Shown: one piece after another, positions 1 through 6,436 of the stretch
How positions within the stretch are numbered: the first letter of the stretch is position 1
How the letters are laid out: every line of letters begins with the position of its first letter
Assembly: GCA_022784805.1 (NCBI GenBank)
Contig: JALFYG010000027.1
Coordinates: forward strand, 1 to 6,535
DNA length: 6,535 bases
Direction of reading: 5' to 3'
Origin: Spirochaetales bacterium
GTDB lineage: Bacteria; Spirochaetota; Spirochaetia; Sphaerochaetales; Sphaerochaetaceae
Notes under the pieces: model-generated
Seen by the model: the letters and a program-made list of their open reading frames with translations, nothing else
What the model was told of the DNA's origin: nothing
Databases searched by the model: none
Position numbers and translations under genes: made by a program

Positions 1-515
1 GTTTCATGGGTGACGCAAGATTCAACATGGGTGTCTCAATGATGATTGGATGCGCAAAGATGGGTCTTGAGTACACAGCTTGTGCTCCTGAGAAATACTT
101 CCCTCCAAAAGAGATCGTTGAGAAATGCATGGAGATAGCCAAGGAAACTGGAGCCAAGATTACTCTTGAAAGCGATGTTGATAAGGCTGTAAAAGACTGT
201 GATGTCATCTATACAGATGTATGGGTGTCCATGGGAGAAAAAGAAGAAGTATGGAAGGAAAGAATTGAAGATCTGCTTCCTTACCAAGTAAACGCAAGTG
301 TAATGGAAAAAACAGGAAAGGATGCCATCTTCCTCCACTGTCTTCCATCCTTCCATGACCTGGAGACAGATATCGGAAAAGAGATCTTTGATAAATATGG
401 GCTAAGTGCTATGGAAGTCACAGATGAAGTATTCCAAAGCCCTGCATCCCTTGTATTCGAGGAAGCAGAGAATAGAATGCATACCATCAAGGCTGTCATG
501 GCTTTAACGCTATAG
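1..515 (+). CDS. argF: Ornithine carbamoyltransferase, C-terminal half (5'-truncated by window edge)
   Basis: The enzyme transfers the carbamoyl group between carbamoyl phosphate and L-ornithine/citrulline in the cytoplasm, in arginine synthesis or, run backwards, in the arginine deiminase pathway. The reading frame is open from the window edge and ends at TAG 513-515. About 170 residues of an enzyme usually near 330 are visible, so this is the ornithine-binding domain; the carbamoyl-phosphate domain with its STRT motif lies outside. Numbering from the Met at position 6, the visible hallmarks are GDARFNMG (2-9), the ornithine-binding loop DVWVSMG (71-77), the catalytic HCLP (111-114) and the tail ENRMHTIKAVM (155-165) with its conserved Arg. 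The usual NMGNS is NMGVS here. The SMG loop separates it from aspartate carbamoyltransferase. The tail, including EVFQSPASLVF, also resembles catabolic ArcB enzymes, so arcB is an equally possible symbol; neighbours that would decide are not visible. Confidence 0.95.
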   Translation, partial: FMGDARFNMGVSMMIGCAKMGLEYTACAPEKYFPPKEIVEKCMEIAKETGAKITLESDVDKAVKDCDVIYTDVWVSMGEKEEVWKERIEDLLPYQVNASVMEKTGKDAIFLHCLPSFHDLETDIGKEIFDKYGLSAMEVTDEVFQSPASLVFEEAENRMHTIKAVMALTL

Positions 516-526
516 AATCCTGTTCC

Positions 527-552
527 GGAGCTCTTAAATGAGCTCCTTTTTT
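527..552 (+). terminator. Intrinsic terminator after the ornithine carbamoyltransferase gene
   Basis: A perfect 7-bp stem, GGAGCTC (527-533) with GAGCTCC (540-546), closes a 6-nt loop TTAAAT and is followed at once by six T residues (547-552). It starts 11 nt after the TAG stop. The T-run is on the plus strand only, so it serves the carbamoyltransferase gene rather than the converging lipoprotein gene. Confidence 0.9.
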
Positions 553-553
553 A

Positions 554-577
554 CAGCGCTGGATTATTCCAACGCTG
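554..577. other. Second hairpin in the convergent intergenic gap, role uncertain
   Basis: CAGCG (554-558) pairs with CGCTG (573-577) and TGGA (560-563) with TCCA (568-571), with one C/A mismatch and a 4-nt loop. It lies between the plus-strand terminator and the stop of the lipoprotein gene at 595. It may help stop or protect the lipoprotein transcript coming from the right, but neither strand has a T-run directly after it, so it is not a standard intrinsic terminator. Confidence 0.3.
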
Positions 578-594
578 CAAAAAGGCTTTTATTA

Positions 595-2022
595 TCAAGG
601 GTTTAAATCATGATTACCAATACAATACTCATAATCTCCATCAGTACACTTAATCTGCATCTTTTTTGTTTCAGCCCCACAAGGTGATGTAACATTCATG
701 GCACCTTTTAGGCTTTCTGTTGTCCCTTTAAACTCTACTCCTAGTGTATTTGTGCAACTCTTGAAAACATGAGGATAGAGATACTGTATTCCCTTTGGAA
801 TAATTATCTTCTCTAAAGAAATACATCCTTCAAACACCTGTGATTCAATCGTTTTTAACTCTTCATTCAGCTCAATGTTTTTTAGCTTGGTACAACCAGA
901 AAATGCACTTCCTTTGATAGTATTTAAGCCTTTATTTAATTCAACTGTCACTAATTCCTGACAATTCATAAATGCACTGTCTCTAATTTCAAATAGAGTC
1001 GAAGGCATCTTTATGCTTGTAATCTTGGAATCTTTAAATGCTCCAACGCCAACAATTTCAACACCTTCAGGTATAGTGATCTCTGACAATCCTCTACCAT
1101 ATGGAGTGAGACATCCAAAAAGTTTTCTATCTTTAGATAAATAGTATTCTATGTTTCCATCAGAACAAACTACGTCTGTATCACCATCAGACCACTGAGC
1201 TATATCTATCCATTCTTCTTTTGTTCCACCAAATAATATTTTCTCAATATTTATAGAGTCTTCAAAAATGCGATCTGTTTTTCCTGGCTCAAAAGTATTA
1301 AGTATTGTGACGTTCTTGAGGTTGGAACAACTTGTAAAAGCTCCATCCAATATTTTTGATATGTTTTCCTTGACGATTATTTCAGAGAAAGAACAATAAG
1401 CAAATGCCATTAAACCTATTTCTTCAAGAGTATTTGGAAGCTCTACTGATATAATTGAGTTTGTTTCGCCTTTCTCTGCTTTAGCAAGATCTACGAATGC
1501 ATAATGACCAATTCTGGTGATTCCTTCTTCTATTACAACATTCTTTATTTTTGACTCTGAAAATAAATCATCCCAAGGTTTAGGGAAGGTTGTAGACTTA
1601 CCGTCATAATAGTCATCAATACTTCCAGTTCCAGTTATTCTCAGGGTTTCTGTATTCTCTTCATAAATATAGGCAGCATTTTCACCACACTTGATTCCAG
1701 AACAAATAGAACAGATGTTGTCTTCTCCAAATAGATGCTGATCATGTGCCCATTTAGCCACCAATGTGATGTTTGAAGTAATAGGATTAGAGAAATCAAA
1801 GAGGACATCATTAAGATACCAACCACAGAATTTCACTCCATCAATACTTTTCACTTCAGGTTCAGTAACGGTACTTCCATGAAGAACAGTTTCAGCAGGA
1901 ATACTCTCTCCATGATCTGTAACAAAGTTTACTGTGTAACTCTTGATTTTCTCCTCACAGCTTGTAATAAAGCAGATAAAAACCAAAGCTATTACAATTA
2001 ATGCCAAGCGATTTTTCTTCAT
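595..2022 (-). CDS. Secreted lipoprotein with InlB-type repeat and BspA-like leucine-rich repeats
   Basis: This 475-residue protein is probably anchored to the cell surface by lipid. A Lys-Asn-Arg start, a hydrophobic stretch (about 6-20) and the lipobox ITSC (19-22) predict lipidation at Cys22. Residues about 29-91 form an InlB/Listeria-Bacteroides (Flg_new) repeat: YTVNFVTDHG at the front, FCGWY (65-69), and ITLVAKW at the end. A Cys-rich linker with CSIC (104-107) leads to the common LRITGTGSIDDY element (127-138). Two blocks of BspA-type LRRs (LRR_5 style, units like IEEGITRIGHYAF) follow at about 158-292 and 312-466. Each ends in a GT(K/T)E ... C(S/T)DG cap (GT 266-267 with Cys286; GT 434-435 with Cys459). 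AAGGAG (2028-2033) lies 5 nt before the ATG and supports the start. Such proteins often act in adhesion or host interaction, but the ligand is unknown. The gene looks more AT-rich than the uxa genes. Confidence 0.88.
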   Translation of the reverse strand: MKKNRLALIVIALVFICFITSCEEKIKSYTVNFVTDHGESIPAETVLHGSTVTEPEVKSIDGVKFCGWYLNDVLFDFSNPITSNITLVAKWAHDQHLFGEDNICSICSGIKCGENAAYIYEENTETLRITGTGSIDDYYDGKSTTFPKPWDDLFSESKIKNVVIEEGITRIGHYAFVDLAKAEKGETNSIISVELPNTLEEIGLMAFAYCSFSEIIVKENISKILDGAFTSCSNLKNVTILNTFEPGKTDRIFEDSINIEKILFGGTKEEWIDIAQWSDGDTDVVCSDGNIEYYLSKDRKLFGCLTPYGRGLSEITIPEGVEIVGVGAFKDSKITSIKMPSTLFEIRDSAFMNCQELVTVELNKGLNTIKGSAFSGCTKLKNIELNEELKTIESQVFEGCISLEKIIIPKGIQYLYPHVFKSCTNTLGVEFKGTTESLKGAMNVTSPCGAETKKMQIKCTDGDYEYCIGNHDLNP

Positions 2023-2060
2023 ACTCTCTCCTTTCTCCGAGATTTCTCTCGAATTAGAAT

Positions 2061-2093
2061 AAATTTAAGTAAAGTTTGAGTAAATTTATTAAG
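2061..2093. repeat. Three tandem 11-bp AT-rich direct repeats upstream of the lipoprotein gene
   Basis: Reading the plus strand, AAATTTAAGTA (2061-2071) is followed directly by AAGTTTGAGTA (2072-2082; 9 of 11 identical) and a weaker third unit AATTTATTAAG (2083-2093). The palindromic octamer TAAATTTA also occurs twice exactly 21 bp apart (2060-2067 and 2081-2088). The block lies between the candidate promoter and the lipoprotein start, so it would be in the 5' leader or the early transcribed region. Helical-pitch spacing is typical of tandem response-regulator sites, but low-complexity AT sequence can also produce it by chance. Confidence 0.45.
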
Positions 2094-2097
2094 ATAA

Positions 2098-2127
2098 AGA
2101 ATACTATATATCAAGAGTAACTGTCAA
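2098..2127 (-). promoter_or_regulatory. Candidate sigma70-type promoter for the lipoprotein gene
   Basis: On the minus strand a consensus -35 TTGACA (2122-2127) is followed by AT-rich sequence with two possible -10 boxes: TAGTAT (2101-2106, 15-nt spacer) and TATTCT (2098-2103, 18-nt spacer), each matching 4 of 6 consensus bases. The -35 is perfect, but both -10 choices are imperfect in sequence and spacing. It would give a leader of roughly 70 nt before the ATG at 2022. The gene upstream shows no terminator, so read-through from the transporter may add to expression. Confidence 0.45.
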
Positions 2128-2214
2128 AACCTTTCTTATGATACACAAAAGATTTTACACAGTTTATTTTCGACGACTTATTGTCAATTTAACAGGGAAA
2201 GAATAACAATCGCC

Positions 2215-3138
2215 CTACTTTGCTATCTTTTTCCCGCCCTTGGTAATAATGATAATGCTTATAGTTACTAGCAATACTGATACTATATATTTTGGCTGGA
2301 ATACATTCTCTCCAAGTAAGAGTGAAGCTGCAATTGCTCCGGTAATTGGGTTAACACACTGGAACACAGCTACCTTTGACACTGAGTTTGCACTTGAGAG
2401 AGCTGTCCAAAGATAGAGACAGACGCAGGAAGTAAAGGAAAGGAATAGTAGGCATATAATTCCATACAAACCACCATTTCCGATTCTTCCACCCAATAGA
2501 AGAGCAAGAACAAATAATTCAACTCCTCCAATCAGGAGATTGTAGCCAGAAACAACAATACTCTTGATACCTTTAGTAATAATCCTTGAGATATTAGTAC
2601 CCGTAACAAAGGTAAGGATACTCAATAGCATCAATCCCTCTCCTTTGAGAGAGAATCCTTCCAGTTTTCCACCCCAAACGAAACAGACCAAGACACCAAT
2701 AAAACCCAAGACAGCGCCAATAGCTTTCTTGACTGTCATCTTGTCATCTTTAAATAGGAAGTGAGCGATAATGGTAGAAAATATAACTCCCGTTCCATTA
2801 AGAATCGAGCAATTAATGGAGGCGGCACTCATCATAGCTATATATTGAAAAGCATATGCCAAACCTGTCTGTATTGTTCCCAACATCAAAACAGATTTAC
2901 AACCCTTCTTATCCAAGACAGGAAAACGCTTCTCCATTACAGTATCGATAAGAAGCAAGATTACTCCTGCCACCATAAATCTGATGGAGGCAAAGAGAAG
3001 CGTTGAGCCTACTCCTGAAATAGAGAATAGTTCATAGCTTTTCTTTATTACAGGGAATACTACTCCCCAGAGAGCCTGACAGAGTGTAGCAAGGAGCACC
3101 ATTACCCAAGTCTTTTTTAGTATATTTTCTTTTCCCAT
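2215..3138 (-). CDS. EamA/DMT-superfamily transporter, 10 TM helices
   Basis: The 307-residue integral membrane protein has ten predicted helices (about 11-31, 47-67, 81-102, 107-128, 137-156, 167-187, 193-216, 224-245, 253-276, 283-299). They form two tandem EamA halves, the usual layout of drug/metabolite transporters of about 300 residues. Family-like signatures are ALWGVVFPVIK near the N-terminus, AYAFQYIAMMSAASIN before helix 4, and FQCVNPITGAIAASLLLGE near the C-terminus. I start it at ATG 3136-3138, preceded by AAAGG six nt upstream. The longer frame from 3198 has no Shine-Dalgarno site, adds 20 non-hydrophobic residues and would be encoded through the uxaA terminator hairpin. It follows uxaA in the same direction after that terminator, and no convincing promoter of its own is visible. 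The substrate cannot be read from sequence; a sugar acid, amino acid or other small metabolite is possible. Confidence 0.9.
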   Translation of the reverse strand: MGKENILKKTWVMVLLATLCQALWGVVFPVIKKSYELFSISGVGSTLLFASIRFMVAGVILLLIDTVMEKRFPVLDKKGCKSVLMLGTIQTGLAYAFQYIAMMSAASINCSILNGTGVIFSTIIAHFLFKDDKMTVKKAIGAVLGFIGVLVCFVWGGKLEGFSLKGEGLMLLSILTFVTGTNISRIITKGIKSIVVSGYNLLIGGVELFVLALLLGGRIGNGGLYGIICLLFLSFTSCVCLYLWTALSSANSVSKVAVFQCVNPITGAIAASLLLGENVFQPKYIVSVLLVTISIIIITKGGKKIAK

Positions 3139-3154
3139 AACAAACCTTTCACCC

Positions 3155-3184
3155 AAAAAATGGCTGGTACACCAAGCACCAGCC
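3155..3184 (-). terminator. Intrinsic terminator after uxaA, directly ahead of the transporter gene
   Basis: On the minus strand GGCTGGT (3184-3178) pairs perfectly with ACCAGCC (3168-3162) around a 9-nt loop, followed by one A and six T residues (3160-3155). It begins 23 nt after the uxaA stop. Only 16 nt separate the end of the T-run from the transporter ATG at 3138, with the transporter's ribosome site in between, so transcription of the transporter from the uxa promoter would require read-through. Confidence 0.85.
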
Positions 3185-3207
3185 GAAGGATACACCATTA
3201 ATATGAA

Positions 3208-4725
3208 TCAGAGAACTACTCCATCCTTAAGGATAGAAATTTCTGTATAACCGTTCTCTTCGTTTCTTGTCTTTACTTCACCGCTAGCGATGCGCTGGAT
3301 GAGAGTAATGAAGTCATTGAGGACTTTATCACTGTCTTCAGAGAGAAGGCGTCCTGCATTGAAATCAATCCAGTTGGACTTCTTCTGAGCCAAAGTGCTG
3401 TTAGTTGCAATCTTTACAGTTGGAACTGGTGCCCCGAGTGGAGTTCCACGACCAGTAGTAAAGAGGATCAGGTGAGCACCTGCTGCACTCTGAACTGTTG
3501 TTGAGACGATATCATTACCTGGACCTGTAAGAAGGTTCATGCCATTCTTCTTGACTTTCTCACCATACTTGAGAACGCCGGAGACTGGTGCACGACCACC
3601 CTTCTGAACACATCCGAGGCTCTTATCTTCAAGAGTTGTGATACCACCCATCTTGTTTCCTGGACTTGGGTTTTCATAGACAACCTGTCCATGAGATGTA
3701 AAGTAGTGCTTGAAGCCATTGATCATGTCTACAACTTCTTCGAAGACTTCCTTGCTTTCAGCTCTGTTCATAAGAACCTGCTCAGCACCGAACATCTCAG
3801 GGACTTCTGTAAGGATAGCTGTTCCACCCATAGCAACGAGCTCGTTGGTAAAGCGTCCTACAAGAGGGTTTCCTGTGATACCGGAGAAGCCATCAGAACC
3901 ACCACACTTCATTCCAACTACAAGCTTGGACATTGGAACAACTGTGCGCTTATCATTTTTGACGACCTCTGCAATCTGAGAGAGAAGCTTCTTTCCGCTT
4001 TCAATTTCATCTTCCTCTTCCTGGGAAACCATGAACTTGACTCTGTCAGTGTCTACTTCTCCTACGAGAGCCTTGAAGGAATCCATAGTGTTGTTCTCGC
4101 ATCCAAGTCCAACAACGAGAACGCCTCCAGCATTTGGATGATGAACAAGTCCAGCAAGAATCTTTCTTGTGTTCTCATGGTCATCACCAAGCTGGGAGCA
4201 TCCGAAAGGATGAACATAAGCATGGACTCCATCCTCCAAGCCAAGGTTCTCATTACCCCAAGCTTCAAGGAGCTTTGCTATATGGTTGACACAACCTACT
4301 GTCGGAATGATCCAGATTGAGTTTCTGATTCCGATATCGCCATTCTTTCTTTCATAAGCCTTGATGGTAGGAACGCCGGAAGCAGCATACATCTTCTTCT
4401 TTGCATCCATTTCCATCACGCTAAGTTTGGCTTCTTCTTCATCATATGTGTATTCAGCTTCCTCGCTGAGAGCTGTCTTGACATTGAAAGTATGAACCCA
4501 CTCACCCTTCTTGATGTTTGCCTTTGCCTTTCCGATTGGATAGCCATACTTAATGACACTTTCACCCTCAGCAATATCTGTAAGAGCTACTTTATGGCCA
4601 GCAGGAATATTAGCGCCGATAGTGAAGGCTGTCTTCTCAACCTCAACTACACTTCCCTGTGGCAGTGACTCAAGTGCCACCGCCACATTATCACGATCAG
4701 TGATTCTGATTAGTTTCTGTGCCAT
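3208..4725 (-). CDS. uxaA: Altronate dehydratase (UxaA family)
   Basis: The enzyme dehydrates D-altronate to 2-keto-3-deoxy-D-gluconate in cytoplasmic hexuronate catabolism; characterised members depend on divalent metal. The full-length 505-residue protein has an N-terminal SAF-like domain (about 5-85, with IPAGHKVAL 40-48, VIKYGYPIG 57-65 and GEWVHTF 74-80). The large catalytic domain follows: TVGCVNHIA (142-150), HPFGC (172-176), VVGLGCENN (204-212), MKCGGSDGFSG (272-282), LTEVPE (305-310) and TTGRGTPLGAPVPTVKI (423-439). The conserved Cys and His residues are in place. One oddity is Phe80, where I recall a second His (HTHN) in many relatives. ATG 4723-4725 is overlapped by the uxaB stop as TAATG and preceded by GGAG (4731-4734), which implies translational coupling. 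A galactarate dehydratase-like (GarD) role is less likely given the uxaB partner. Confidence 0.93.
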   Translation of the reverse strand: MAQKLIRITDRDNVAVALESLPQGSVVEVEKTAFTIGANIPAGHKVALTDIAEGESVIKYGYPIGKAKANIKKGEWVHTFNVKTALSEEAEYTYDEEEAKLSVMEMDAKKKMYAASGVPTIKAYERKNGDIGIRNSIWIIPTVGCVNHIAKLLEAWGNENLGLEDGVHAYVHPFGCSQLGDDHENTRKILAGLVHHPNAGGVLVVGLGCENNTMDSFKALVGEVDTDRVKFMVSQEEEDEIESGKKLLSQIAEVVKNDKRTVVPMSKLVVGMKCGGSDGFSGITGNPLVGRFTNELVAMGGTAILTEVPEMFGAEQVLMNRAESKEVFEEVVDMINGFKHYFTSHGQVVYENPSPGNKMGGITTLEDKSLGCVQKGGRAPVSGVLKYGEKVKKNGMNLLTGPGNDIVSTTVQSAAGAHLILFTTGRGTPLGAPVPTVKIATNSTLAQKKSNWIDFNAGRLLSEDSDKVLNDFITLIQRIASGEVKTRNEENGYTEISILKDGVVL

Positions 4726-6212
4726 TATTTCTCCAAAACTTCCTTCATAGCCTCAGCCATACCCTTAGTCCAGATAGCCTCAAGGTCAGCCTTAACTGCT
4801 TCTTCCAAGCCTTCTACAGTTCTGAGATCCATACCCCACCATGCTTCCATACCGAGGATTTCGTTTGCAACTGTTGCAGCCTTCTTGCCGTTGCAGCAAT
4901 ATTCCTTGCTGTAGACAGAAGCGAACTTCTCAAGAACATCTGCAGAATCCATAATCTTATACTCTTCACCGTTTCTGTTTCCGATGAGGGCGCCATTCTC
5001 AATCTTTGTGCCTTCATAGAAGGAAATGAGGGAAGCGAGAGAGAATACGAGAATCTTAGGAAGCTTTCCTGTCTTCTCCTTGTATCCAAGAAGAGATGGG
5101 AGGTCTCTTGTCTTGAACTTTGATGTTGAGTTCAAAGAGATGGACAAGAGAAGGTGAACGATATACGGATTTCTGAATCTATTGAGGACGTCGCCTGCAT
5201 AAGAAACAAGAAGATCCTTATCTCCATCCATGCTTGGGATGATTTCGTTAAAGAGACCTTCATGCATGAAAGAAGAAACGAGCTCGCTCTTCATACACTC
5301 TTCCACTGTATTGAGTCCTGCCTGATAAGCGGCGAGGACACTCATTGTGTGGGTACCGTTAAGGATTCTGACCTTTCTTGTTCTATAGAATGTCATATCT
5401 GGTGTCCAGACAACGTTGAGACCTGCCTTACCTGTAGGAAGTTCGTCTTCGTAGCTCTTCTTAGGATACTCGATAGCCCAGAAAAGGAACTTTTCAGCTG
5501 CATCGAGAAGATTGTCCTGATAGCCAAGCTTGTTGCAGATTGCTTCAGCTTCTGCTCTTGGATAACCTGGAACGATTCTGTCTACGAGAGAGCAGCAGAA
5601 TTCACAAGCTTCATCAACCCAAGCGATGAAGTCTTTCTCAAGACCCCAATCTTCAGCGTGCTTCATGACCCACTTGTGGAGCATGATGCCGTTCTTTTCG
5701 ATAAGTTCACAAGGAATAAACACAAGGCCCTTAGATCTGTCGCCCTTGAATGTCTGATAACGGCGATAAAGGAATGCTGTCACTTTTCCAGGGAAGGAAG
5801 CCTGTGGCTTATCATCCTTCTTTACAGATGGATCATATGTGATACCAGCTTCTGTTGTGTTGGAGAAGACAAATCTCAAATCAGGATTATCAGCCTGAGA
5901 AATGTACTCTTCATACTGTGTGAATGGGTTGAGACAGCCACGGACAGATGTGACAGCTCTCATCTCTTCCACTTCTTTTCCATCCTCAATGCCTCTGAGA
6001 ACAGTTGTATAGAGACCGTTCTGTGCATTGATCATATCACCCATACCTCTTTCCAGAGGCTGAACCATTATTACATCGCCGTTGAATCCGGCCTTTTCAT
6101 TCATAACATCAATCTGGTAATCGATGAAAGCCCTGAGGAAGTTTCCTTCACCAAACTGAATAGCCTTGATAGGGCGTTCTTTCTTTTCAACTGCTTCTAC
6201 AATAGTTTTCAT
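4725..6212 (-). CDS. uxaB: Tagaturonate reductase (altronate oxidoreductase)
   Basis: UxaB interconverts D-tagaturonate and D-altronate with NAD(H), supplying altronate to UxaA. The 495-residue protein matches the usual length of long-chain polyol/mannitol dehydrogenase-family reductases. The N-terminal Rossmann region carries QFGEGNFLRAF (19-29), and FSNTTEAGI (116-124) and IPCELIEKNG (166-175) are family features. The catalytic signature Lys280-x4-Asn285-x2-His288 sits in KVRILNGTH, matching the K/N/H triad known from polyol dehydrogenases. The C-terminal helical domain is complete. AAAGGAG (6220-6226) lies 7 nt before the ATG. It is the first gene of a two-gene operon with uxaA (1-nt overlap) and has its own promoter at 6254-6282. 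Fructuronate reductase (UxuB) is the main alternative, but the adjoining altronate dehydratase favours UxaB. Confidence 0.94.
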   Translation of the reverse strand: MKTIVEAVEKKERPIKAIQFGEGNFLRAFIDYQIDVMNEKAGFNGDVIMVQPLERGMGDMINAQNGLYTTVLRGIEDGKEVEEMRAVTSVRGCLNPFTQYEEYISQADNPDLRFVFSNTTEAGITYDPSVKKDDKPQASFPGKVTAFLYRRYQTFKGDRSKGLVFIPCELIEKNGIMLHKWVMKHAEDWGLEKDFIAWVDEACEFCCSLVDRIVPGYPRAEAEAICNKLGYQDNLLDAAEKFLFWAIEYPKKSYEDELPTGKAGLNVVWTPDMTFYRTRKVRILNGTHTMSVLAAYQAGLNTVEECMKSELVSSFMHEGLFNEIIPSMDGDKDLLVSYAGDVLNRFRNPYIVHLLLSISLNSTSKFKTRDLPSLLGYKEKTGKLPKILVFSLASLISFYEGTKIENGALIGNRNGEEYKIMDSADVLEKFASVYSKEYCCNGKKAATVANEILGMEAWWGMDLRTVEGLEEAVKADLEAIWTKGMAEAMKEVLEK

Positions 6213-6253
6213 TACTCTTCTCCTTTGAATTAGGGCAATATACCCCTTTTCTT

Positions 6254-6282
6254 ATTGTAGTTTTCGCTTTTTTAACCGTCAA
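6254..6282 (-). promoter_or_regulatory. Sigma70-type promoter of the uxaBA operon
   Basis: On the minus strand TTGACG (6277-6282, 5 of 6 consensus) is followed by an exactly 17-nt spacer and TACAAT (6254-6259, 5 of 6). Transcription would begin near 6247, giving a leader of about 35 nt that contains the AAAGGAG ribosome site. It is the strongest promoter-like sequence in the window and lies downstream of the previous gene's terminator, as expected for an independent operon. Confidence 0.75.
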
Positions 6283-6297
6283 CGAAAGAGTATTGAC
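6278..6297. promoter_or_regulatory. Candidate operator: inverted repeat over the uxaB -35 box
   Basis: GTCAA (6278-6282) and TTGAC (6293-6297) form a perfect 5-bp inverted repeat with a 10-bp spacer. One arm is the -35 hexamer of the uxaB promoter and the other lies just upstream of it. Hexuronate operons are commonly controlled by a substrate-responsive repressor (ExuR/UxuR of the GntR family in enterobacteria), which makes an operator here plausible. The arms are short, and no regulator gene is in the window to match it to. Confidence 0.3.
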
Positions 6298-6382
6298 AAT
6301 TCTTTCCATTTCCATCCACTTTTTGTTCTTTTCTTTTATATTGGGGGAAAATAATCTTTTTCGATGAGAAGGCTAAATATAT

Positions 6383-6416
6383 AAAAGACAAAAGGCGAAG
6401 CCGAAGCTCCGCCCTT
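6383..6416 (-). terminator. Intrinsic terminator with UUCG tetraloop, after the gene at the right edge
   Basis: On the minus strand AAGGGCGGAGC (6416-6406) pairs with GCTTCGCCTTT (6401-6391) over 11 bp with two G-U pairs, around the very stable TTCG tetraloop (6405-6402). A T-rich tail, TGTCTTTTAT, follows. It lies 20 nt past the stop codon at 6437 and separates that gene from the uxaBA promoter. Confidence 0.9.
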
Positions 6417-6436
6417 CACCGTTAGAGTAAGATACC

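Noticed and set aside
2161..2187. Second minus-strand TTGACA (2182-2187) with a possible TAAACT -10 (2161-2166)
   Set aside because: The 15-nt spacer and 4-of-6 -10 make it weaker than the promoter at 2098-2127, and it is further from the gene; kept only as a remote alternative.
2100..2214. Search for a terminator after the transporter gene
   Set aside because: Only weak pairings (AGGG/CCCT, ATTGT/ACAAT) without T-runs were found, so no terminator is called.
3139..3198. N-terminal extension of the transporter from ATG 3198
   Set aside because: The 20 extra codons run through the uxaA terminator hairpin and T-run and have no ribosome site, whereas ATG 3138 has AAAGG at good spacing.
3223..3234. 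Perfect 12-bp palindrome ATCCTTAAGGAT
   Set aside because: It lies within the last codons of uxaA (encoding part of the ILKDG segment), has no promoter context, and its length is unremarkable for chance.
3691..4320. 209-codon plus-strand open frame antisense to uxaA
   Set aside because: No recognisable motif, and it overlaps entirely with well-conserved uxaA coding sequence.
5154..6233. Long 359-codon plus-strand open frame
   Set aside because: It lies antisense inside uxaB, gives a Cys/His/Ser/Ile-rich translation with no recognisable domain, and has no Shine-Dalgarno site; it is a shadow of uxaB codon usage.
6232..6247. Imperfect inverted repeat AGGGC ... CCCCT near the predicted uxaB transcription start
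   Set aside because: Only four of five arm positions pair with a 6-bp spacer; too short and imperfect to call an operator.
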